Shown piece by piece: positions 55,491 to 64,000 of a DNA stretch of 64,000 bases; the stretch's first letter is position 1; each line of letters opens with the position of its first letter. The notes beneath the pieces are model-generated. The model searched no databases, had not been told where the DNA came from, and worked only from the letters and a program-made list of their open reading frames with translations. The DNA lies in contig NC_067304.1 of the NCBI RefSeq assembly GCF_020740795.1, positions 4,392,056 through 4,456,055 on the forward strand, in the 5' to 3' direction. Origin of the DNA: Apus apus (Eukaryota; Chordata; Aves; Apodiformes; Apodidae). Made by a program: the position numbers and the translations under genes.

Positions 55491-58400
55491 CTGAAAATAA
55501 AACAAAACAAAAGGGAGAGGAAGAAAAAAAACAAGGCAAGAGAGGTTGGAGTCAGTCTGTTATCCTGTTTCCTGAGCATCCCCGCCCCCAAGCGACATTT
55601 AAACTGAGGAGGCTGCAAGCAGTCTGCTCACTTCCCCGGCTGCTTTCCTGCCTGCTGGGGAACTTTTCTGCCTTCTCTGATCCGATGACTCCTCCTGACC
55701 CTGTGTACCTCCTCCCGCAGACCCAGCTCTCAGCTGGGAAGGTGACAGTGCTCACCCCTCCAGCCCCGACCCACAGGCTGCACCCATGAGCTGGGAGGGT
55801 TGGGGAGAGCAGCCCAGGGAGGGAGGCACAAACCCACAGCCTTGTTCTCCTCTCTCGGAATGGCTGTTGAGCATGCAGATGAGGTTAATTAATGCAGGAG
55901 GACAGAGAGAGGGCAAACGGAAAGGAACAAAGGCAGCAGCTTGCTCAGCTGCCCACCGTGTGGAAGAAGGTGCATCTTGCACTGAGCACCTCTGGTTTTG
56001 TTGTGTAACAGCCCAGCTCAGGGTTATTCTTCTTCCTGACACAGCAGCAGGGATGTGGGGTGGGAAGCAAAGAGCCAGCCTGCACTCTGCTACCTAAGAT
56101 ATATAAGCACAAATAAAACAACCAACTGTTATGCTCCTGAGGTCTCTTGTGGCCATGGACACACTTCTCCCAAAAAGGAGAACCAGACTTGTTCCTGCTG
56201 CTTCACCTGGAGCAGAGAGTAAACAAATGGGGTCTGCAAAACTGCCTGTCCCAGGAACAGGTTGTCTTCCCCCAGCACCCACTGCCTGGCCCTGCCACAG
56301 CACTGGCTGCCCAGGTCTGACCACAGCCCTTCAGCTCCCAGCCCTCCAACAGCCAGAGCCTGTAGCTTAGCAACAGCCACCTCCAGCTGCTTCTCATCAC
56401 CCAGCACTCCAGATAATCCAGGGTATCCTGATGCCTTCTGGGGACAATGAGGAGGATCCCCTTGGAAAGGGAGAAGCCCCAGGACACATCAGGCTGCACG
56501 GAGGGCAGAGGCACATGGGCTGTTATGACTGCACCCCAGACTCATCCCACATGTAGCACACTGGAATGCCACATATTTCTCCTATAAATCCATGCCTGTG
56601 GTGCTCATCAGGTAAGCAGGGAGGCAGAGATGGCCCTCGGACCACAGCCAGGAGTATCTCGGGTACCATCCAGCGTCCCCACCAACTCCCTGTCTCTGCC
56701 TGGGGCTCAGCCTGCACAGCCCAGCTGAAGGGGTGAGCAGTTTCCACAGTCATGGTGGTCCTACATCTCCTCTGAAAGTATAAATTAGAGGAGACTGACA
56801 GAAAAGCATCACTGAAACAGGTCTCAGACTGAGATCCATCAAGATCACTTCATATACAAGTCTGAACTGACAAGAAAACCCATCAGTCCAAGCAGGGCTG
56901 CTTATTTCATCTTATTCCCCCAACTACATTTCAGAAGTCAGCTAAGCATCATTTATGGCATAAAGAGTGTGGTTAATAAACCCATAAACACTCCCTGGGC
57001 TGCAACCCCCTCAGCAGCAGGACCCAGCCTGGGCACATGCGCACAGCCCAGCACCGTGGGGCCGTGGTAAAAGGAGCACAAAGCAACAATCAAAAGCAGC
57101 AGCAAGTCAAGCCACGCTTTGCATCTTCCCAGCAGCTGAGGAGAAAGGGGCAAACAACAGATCAGATCCCCAGCTGCTGTTCTCCCCTCCCTCCAATCCC
57201 TTCTCCTCTGATGTGCCTCACCACACACAACTGGATCCGCTCAGGGATTTTTGCCTTGGCAGTTTAAGCAGCTCTGGGTTATTGCTTTCATTAATAATTT
57301 ATTTTCTTTCCAGGTGAATTTTCATGCATCACCCTGGACAAATTCAGCATGGTCCAGCAAATCAGAAAAGCAGAGCCAGCTCCTATTTCCAGGAGCATGA
57401 CAGATTTGCATCCTGACCTCTGAGAAGTAATTTCCCTGCCCTGAGCCTCAATTTCTTGAGCTATAAAGTGAAGTCCTGGGATGAAACACAATCAGCATCA
57501 CTCAAATGTCTGACAGAAACAGAAGCTTATGGCTAGTGCCAGACAGTTTCTCTCCTGTCATTAAGGCTATCCAAAGCTCAAGCATAGTTGTCTAAAAATG
57601 CTTAAAAATCCTTCTTCAACACAGCAGCACACAAAGTGTGACTCCAAGCAGTTGGAGATGCTGCCCAGTATTTTCCAGGGAGTGCTGGGCAGGTCCTTCG
57701 TGAGACCAGGCAGAGCAAAGTCCTGCACATTCAGCCCAGCTCTGATCCCAGACAGTGGGAACCAGCAGATCCAGAGCCACCAGCCCCAGTAATGCAAAGC
57801 TCTGCCTGAATCGAGCTGCCTTAGCACACAGATCATTTGCTATTCTTCTCTTTCATGCTCTTTGAAGAAAATCAAGGTCAGCCTGAAACACCCCCCCCTT
57901 TTTGTCTCCATCTCTCCATCATCACCTGAGCCTCAGAGGGAAGCAATGCCAGCACTGGCAGCTGTCAAAATGTGCTGACCAAACACCTCCCTGCATACCA
58001 GCTGTGTTCTCCTCCCAGGCAAAGGGAATTATCATTCAATTACACACAAAAAAAAGGGAGCTTTAACATTTCTTTTTCCTTAAATGGCTACATTGAAATA
58101 AAAATTAATGGTAATTGCTATTCTATCAGAGATGGCAGGCATGGTACTTAGCCCAATCCAGGGCCCAGCCTGTACCTTTGCAGGACACAAGCCCTGGCTT
58201 TAAGAGCTCAGCACCCACACACCTCCCCAGGGTCAAGTGGCTGTGGAGCACAGATGGGCAGGGAGGGTCCCACAACACCCACAGAGAGGGGGACAGGGGC
58301 TCTGGTGGGAGAGAGGAACCTCCCAGTCCCTAGGGCTGTGCTCCCTGTGCTGTAGCACCCAGCTGCCTCCCCCAAGGAGGGGCCATTCCTCACCCTGCAG

Positions 58401-61400
58401 GTTACATCAGGCTCTTTTATAGAGCTCCTGGCTTAGTGACATTTATTACCTGCAACAACTTGTGATTAGTGAAAGAGAAATGCTGGTGGGTATTAAAGTG
58501 ATGGATGGGCTGAAAAGGGCAGAGAGGCCTTGGGGCTGCCTTCCCTGTCCTTCCTGTCTCTCTTCTCTCCAGGATTTAGAAGTTTTTCTGCTCTGGATTT
58601 GAAATTCCCTTAGTGCACAGGGGCCAGCACATGGCCCAGCTGGAGCTGAAATCTCCACCCCCAGCCCCCCGGGTGGTCCTTTGGCTGATGCACTACCCCA
58701 AATCTTGCACTGCAACACTGCTGCCCCAGCACAGAGCAACAAGGGCTCCGTTTCCACCTCTTCACATGGAAGGAAAGGCAAAAAGGCTCCAGGATATGAA
58801 AAGTCATGGAGATACTCCCAAATCTAAGGCTCCTGGTGAGGATACGAAGCCCCAAGACAACACTGCACACATCCCCAGGCACACTCACGCGTAACACACG
58901 TTCCCTCCAGGAAGGAACTCCGGGCTAGACACAGAAGGAGCCCCCTAATCCTCACCCAGCCCGAGGCAGATACAACTCACTACAAACTGATCCTGTACCT
59001 TGTCCAATTTGCTCTGAAAAGCCTCCAGCACTTCTGCAGCCCCAGCAGATCATTGCCATGCCTATTTGCTCAAACCCTCACTTGAAGAACAGTCTTCATT
59101 TCAGAGATACCACAGAGAGCCAGGAGACCACCATGCTTCCTCCTGGCTGAGCCCACCTGAGCCATATCCAGCTGACCCTCAGCTTCACTGACTTCAGTAG
59201 CATGACCCCAGATTTCCATCCCTGGATCTGGGAATGGGTCAGACCCAGGATGCCCATCCAAGCCCAATCAGGAGCTGTGCTCCCAGAACATCACTGTTCC
59301 CCATTTCATCTGCCAACAGCCACAACACCCACATATTCCTTGCTGTCACCAGGAGCAGGCCAAGAGACACAGACAGCAACCAGCCTGACAAAGAAGCCTA
59401 TTAGAATAACCACTGCCTTCAGAGAAGCAGCTCTTGTACTCACCTAAATGTCATGTCAGATAAGCATGGGGCAGCCCTGCCCTGTGCCAGCCAGCAAGGG
59501 GCTGCAAAGCTGAGCTGAAAACAGCCTGACATCCAGCCAACATCACTGCCCAGGGTGGTAATGATTCCCACTGCTCTGGGGAGGGGAAAACAGGAACAGT
59601 ATGCTGGCAATAGCCCACAAACACTGAGAAGAAATTCCGGCTCCTGCTCAGCACCAGGCAAGAGTGAGCAGCTTTGGTTCAGCCCTGTCTGGGCTGCCTG
59701 CACTCTGTTAAATAACGAGCAGGGAGAGATGACACAGCACAGAAGAAGTGATTCTGTGCAGGGCACCTGTTTCTGTCCCAAGGTCAGGGCACAAGGCCAG
59801 GAGAAGGGACACTGAATGCAGATCCTCAGGAAATTCACCCACTGCCAAGGAGGGGTGTCGGGCACAGCCCAGATCTCCCTGCTTGCTCCTGACTCTCTTC
59901 CCAGTGCAATTCCAGGTTACAGCACTTGGATGCTTTCTGGGTGCTGCTCCAGGCACAGGATCCAATGCACAGTTTGGAGCAGGGATCACCCCCTGGAAAG
60001 TGTCAGTCCCCTGTGGCTCAGCTCTTCTCCTCCCAGTGTGACCCCAGACCACTAACCACAGCTCACCTGCTCCAGGGGGCAGAGATGGAGCCTATTTTCA
60101 CCTACACTGGAAGTTAACAGGATACAGCACATCTCAAGTAACACATTGAAAAGTTTCAGAAGTGGGAGCAGCACCTAAACCTCCCCATTAACCACTGAAA
60201 TTGAAGCAAGCTGCTTTTCCTCCCAGAAACACATAAATGTCATGATTCAACCACCCTTTGCACTGTCAGATAAACATGAGCACAGGGTGAAGAGGCCGTG
60301 GGCTCAGGTACCAACCTTTGCTATTAAAAAGAAACAAATGCATCCTTATTTCAGAGGGAGACAGCTCACTTCTCTGCTACCCAATAAAGAACAGATGTTG
60401 AGAGGAGCCCAGCACCCCAAAACCCCATTGTGCAACAGCCCAGAGAGCTCAGCACCCCCACAGACATAGCTCGCTTCAAACCCTCACCACTTATTGGAGA
60501 TTTAGAGGGATCAGGGTATTTGGAAAAGTCTGGGACCTTTGTAATGTGATCTCCTATCCCAAACACTTGATCTCTTTTCTTGGTGACACTCAGAACCAGA
60601 CACAGACAACCTCTCTATAAGCTTTGACTATTACACAGTCCCAACCCACAAGGTCATGCCAAACCAAATCTAGGTTTTCAGGTAACTCCAACTTCTAAGC
60701 AGAAAATGCTTAAAAAAACCTTTGAAAATGGGAGACTTTGATGCCTTTACCTCTCCCTTGCTCAAACCCTGACAGCTGAGGCTTTAAACAGAACATGCAT
60801 GAAATTTTCAGTCTGGTATTTCCGACCTCTCTTCACACTGAATCAAGTTTCCCTGCCACAGTAACAGCTACCCAGAAAAATAACAACAAAAAAACCCCAT
60901 CAGTTCCCTGCCTTTCTCTGCAAATCACCCAGCTGGGAAAAAAAAAAAAAAAGACTGTTTAGCTATAAGGAAAGAGGAAAAGCAATGCAATTTTAAGAGA
61001 ATTAATTGTACCAAGCAAAGAAAAAGCAGCAGCACTCACACGCAGCCGGTTTCATTCCTGTTTCTGAGCATCTCTTCAGACCCATGTAGGGGCAGTTTGG
61101 AGGGGAGGACAGCAGGCTCTGACCCATCTCACCATCTCCCCAGCTTTCCCCCTTCACCAGCCCCTGGAGATCATTTCCACCCTCATCATGTCAAATGCAA
61201 TTTCCTGTGGTTGCTAATAGGAGGAAGGCAGAGAGGTCATGGATGGAAATATTCCAGAGCCAGCAGAGCAGCAGTTGTGCAGCACAGGGATGCAGGAGGT
61301 TTAAGCAGACAACGGGACAAGGAGAAAAGCAGTTTCATATTTTGGCACTTGTCAGCACAGGGAAAGAGCCCAGACCATCCTTTTTTCCTGGGTGGGCTGA

Positions 61401-62031
61401 AAAGCCACCAGATCAAGGTAAGATTTATTCCCATGGCACTTTGTCTCAAGAGACAGAGTTATTTTATCAAGAGAAAAGATAACCCACCTGCAAACTGAAG
61501 GGTCCAGCTCCCAGCAGCATCCTGCAGCTCCCACCCTCATCCCCAAAGGCTCCTTCTGCTCTCTGCACAAACAGCTTCTCTTTTGCACAGGTCAAATGCA
61601 GAAGGTCTTTTTCAAGCCCTGCAGTCTCACTGGTTATGTTTATAAAGCTCCTGTTAGTCTGTATTTTAGGCTGGATCCCTCTGGAGGGAATGTAAAGAGC
61701 CTGGGCCAGATCAGCTCATGGCACACACCCATCCTTGCCAGCTGCCAGGGCCTGGCCTGGGAAAAAGGCTGAAAAAATGGGATTTGGGGGCTAATAGCCA
61801 GGGGGGGTGGGGAAGAAAAGCAAAAAAGGGAAAATACATTCTCCTTCACTGCTTTTCTTGGTTGAAACAAGCTCAAAGGGTGGTTTGTTTTGTTTGTTTT
61901 TTTCTGGTTGCTGAATAAAAACCTGGCCTGACAGTGGGAGGAAGCTGCCCTCCTCCTCCTCCCCCAACCCCCTCAATAGCCCCCAGCGAGGAGCACCCTC
62001 CCTCCTGCCCAGAGAGCTGGGATGTACTCAC
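55491..62031 (-). other. KLHDC8A first intron (6.5 kb, inferred)
   Basis: If the promoter at 62.2 kb is correct, this is intron 1. It contains unique DNA, A-rich runs (near 60,940) and AT-rich patches. I saw no CR1 and no convincing exon of another gene on either strand. Confidence 0.5.
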
Positions 62032-62225
62032 AGCTGCCGGGAAGCGGCGGGTCCGGGTGCAGCATGGCTGGGAACGCTCCTCAACTTTACCTCCCAAATC
62101 CTGGGTGCCCGCAGAGCTGCCCTCCCTGCCCGGCTCCCTGCCCGGCTCCCTGCCCGGCTCCCTCCCGCTGCCCGCGGCGCTGCTGGGGGGGATGCGAACG
62201 GCGCCGGGAGCAGCCGGGGCTGGAA
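62032..62225 (-). other. Candidate KLHDC8A first exon (non-coding)
   Basis: A GC-rich leader ends at a strong donor, GCAGCT|GTGAGTAC on the minus strand, and lies just downstream of a TATA-like box. It includes a 12-bp unit (CTCCCTGCCCGG on the plus strand) repeated three times at about 62,122-62,163, and one upstream ATG whose frame ends in the next candidate exon. The start position is inferred. Confidence 0.45.
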
Positions 62226-62249
62226 AAGCTGCGTGGGAGGGGAAAAAGA

Positions 62250-62256
62250 TATATAT
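62250..62256 (-). promoter_or_regulatory. TATA-like box of KLHDC8A
   Basis: The minus strand reads CATATATATC about 30 bases upstream of the inferred start near 62,222, followed by a GC-rich leader. Spacing and context fit a TATA promoter. Confidence 0.4.
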
Positions 62257-62263
62257 GTAGATT

Positions 62264-62284
62264 AAAAAAAAAAAAAAAAAAAAA
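62264..62284 (+). repeat. Poly-A run (21 A)
   Basis: An uninterrupted A run directly upstream of the candidate KLHDC8A promoter; simple sequence that may vary in length. Confidence 0.9.
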
Positions 62285-64000
62285 TCAGCATCAATCCAAC
62301 AGCCCTAATCTTCACCCCCTGGGAGATGTAGGACAATGAAGAGGGAGAGCGTGTTTCCCCATCTGGGCTCTCCCCCAGCGCGCAGCCGGAGGGGGGGTGT
62401 GCACAGCCGGCATTCCCGGCCCCAGACTTCAGCCTTTTATGGCTCCCCAGCTTGCACAGGATGTTCTGGCACCGCGGCTCCCCCCGCCGCCCTCCCCGCC
62501 TGCAGAAGCAGCCTCGGAGAAGAGGGAGGCAGACAGACAGAAAAACCAAAAAGCAGGAGCTGCCTCCAAGAGGAACCAAAGGCCCAAACGTGCTCCCCGA
62601 GAGCGGTGGGACCCCCTCTGGGAAGAGCTCCCGGGCACTGGAGCCCAGCTCTGGGGTGCACATCCCATGGGCACCCAGTGTGGGAAAATAAGGGAGAGTG
62701 GGGTCAGGCAGCAGCGACCCCCGAGCCTCTGCTCCCTGCACCTGGGGCTCCAGATGCCCCATGAAGAGCTCACTTGGCTCTTCTGGTGGGATGTGGGGCC
62801 CTCTGAGCCCCCACTTCCCAGTCAGCCCAGGCTTTCCTGTCCCTGACCTGCTTCTCTGCTCTTTTCCTAAAGGTGTTGCAGAGTAACTTTGCAGAAAAAT
62901 CATTTCTAAGCAAAAGCAGAGAGAAAAATCCTTTCAACGCATCTTCCATCGAGCTTCAAAGCTCCTCCCCAGAGATGCTCAGCCCAGCAGATGTTTCTAA
63001 TCCTTCAGGAATCCCCTGAGCTCTGAAAGTCCCCAACACCCCCAGGGATTTCTGCCTCTTTCAGCACTGTGCTCATAGTTCTCCTCACCAACACAGAGCT
63101 CTGAGCACAGCTGGTACCAGTGCAGCAGCATCAGTTGCTCCAGCACTCGACAGCCTTTGACGCAGCAGCTTCCAGAGCTGGGTTTTCATATCAGAGGGAC
63201 TCACTTCTGCAGCAGCCACTTCCTGCAGCCTGGACCAGTGAGTCTCCAGAGGGGGCCAGAGGAGGTTTCAGGTTCAAAAGGAGCTTGAAAAAGCCCCTCA
63301 GTGCTGTCCCCAGTTCAGGCCTGTAACAATCCAGACAAGGCTTGCTCACGCCGGTTGAGACACGAAAGTACTTTAAAACAGCTCTAGCCATAAAGGAAGA
63401 AAAATGAGGAAATCAACAATAAGTTGAGTGAAATGACTCTACATAAAGCAAATTCTCATCCCCTACCAGCTATTTTAATCTCCTGTTAGCTTTCCAGTGG
63501 GAGGATTCAATTTGCATTTAAATAAAAACCTCAAGCTCAGGGCCCATCTAACATTAAGATGTTCATTACAAAGGCATTCACCTCTTAAGAAATTTTGTAA
63601 AGACCCCATTGAACTGGATTTTAACAGGGGTCTACTAGCAGTCTGGCATTATTGGACATTTAGTATTTCTAAGTTATTATTTACCAGACTATTTATAGAT
63701 GAGTCTAGGCAGCTCTAAACAAAGGTTTCCAGCAAGCTTGCAAGCTCCCTGCTTACAATCCAGGAGGTAAAAACAACTCCAAAACATCACAAAAGGTCTT
63801 CTCAAGAAGAGCTGTCTGCAGAGAGCTTGGTTTCATGGGATAGGGAGGCATGGGGAAGGAAAGGGGAGGCTGAGGGCAGGCTGATGTCAAACCACATGGG
63901 AGCTCCTGCTTTGTGGGCTGGGATCCAAAGCAAGACCTTGGCTCAGGACACTGGCTTTGGTCCCAGGTGAGTTGTTGGTTGGTTGACTTAGTTTTTTCTT
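62285..64000. other. Upstream flank of KLHDC8A
   Basis: The GC-rich shoulder to about 62.65 kb belongs to the promoter region. The rest has no recognised gene or CR1. The frames on both strands at 62.3-62.9 kb are low-complexity shadows. Confidence 0.5.
63390..63720. promoter_or_regulatory. AT-rich candidate conserved non-coding element
   Basis: About 330 bases rich in A/T, with an octamer-like core in CAATTTGCATTTAAATAA and a MEF2-like CTATTTATAG (at about 63,690), set apart from the surrounding GC-richer DNA. No repeat signature is seen. It lies about 1.2 kb upstream of the candidate KLHDC8A start. Confidence 0.25.

Overview
The window is nuclear DNA from a bird, and from sequence alone I would call it a gene-dense microchromosome-like segment. 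The evidence is five CR1 (chicken repeat 1) LINE fragments, short introns, GC-rich minisatellites and CpG islands, and vertebrate protein-coding genes whose exons join in phase. No bacterial, phage or plasmid feature is present.

Three genes are recognisable. TMCC2 (plus strand, 4,262-18,460, first coding exon of the long isoform lying left of the window) encodes a coiled-coil protein with two C-terminal membrane segments. NUAK2 (minus strand, 40,810-30,403, complete) encodes a 646-residue AMPK-related kinase in seven coding exons. KLHDC8A (minus strand, 55,179-50,922, complete) encodes a 350-residue seven-bladed kelch protein in five coding exons, with two candidate non-coding 5' exons reaching to about 62.2 kb. 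From what is known of the human genome, TMCC2-NUAK2-KLHDC8A in this order and with these strands is the arrangement at human 1q32.1, so this is conserved microsynteny.

Layout: 1-4,261 TMCC2 intron; 4,262-18,460 TMCC2 exons, with an 11.4-kb intron holding at least one internal CpG-island promoter with a two-codon first exon (12,675) and a second possible one (7,599); 18,461 to about 19,490 the TMCC2 3' UTR; about 19.5-29.46 kb intergenic DNA with three CR1 fragments, a 15-bp minisatellite and a CRE-bearing GC-rich patch; about 29.46-40.9 kb NUAK2, whose 3' UTR has AU-rich elements and whose intron 1 has a 22-bp minisatellite; 41-49.96 kb intergenic DNA with two CR1 fragments, a palindromic GATA/E-box element and an orphan CpG island; 49.96-62.25 kb KLHDC8A; then upstream DNA to the end.

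The three products do not form one pathway. I found no sign of a new multi-gene system. The points most worth checking are a GC-AG intron in KLHDC8A, the internal TMCC2 promoters, the palindromic GATA element at 45,150, the orphan CpG island at 49.5-50.0 kb and several AT-rich stretches that look like conserved non-coding elements. No alignment or database search could be run, so gene identities rest on recognition of the protein families and on the phase-consistent exon chains.
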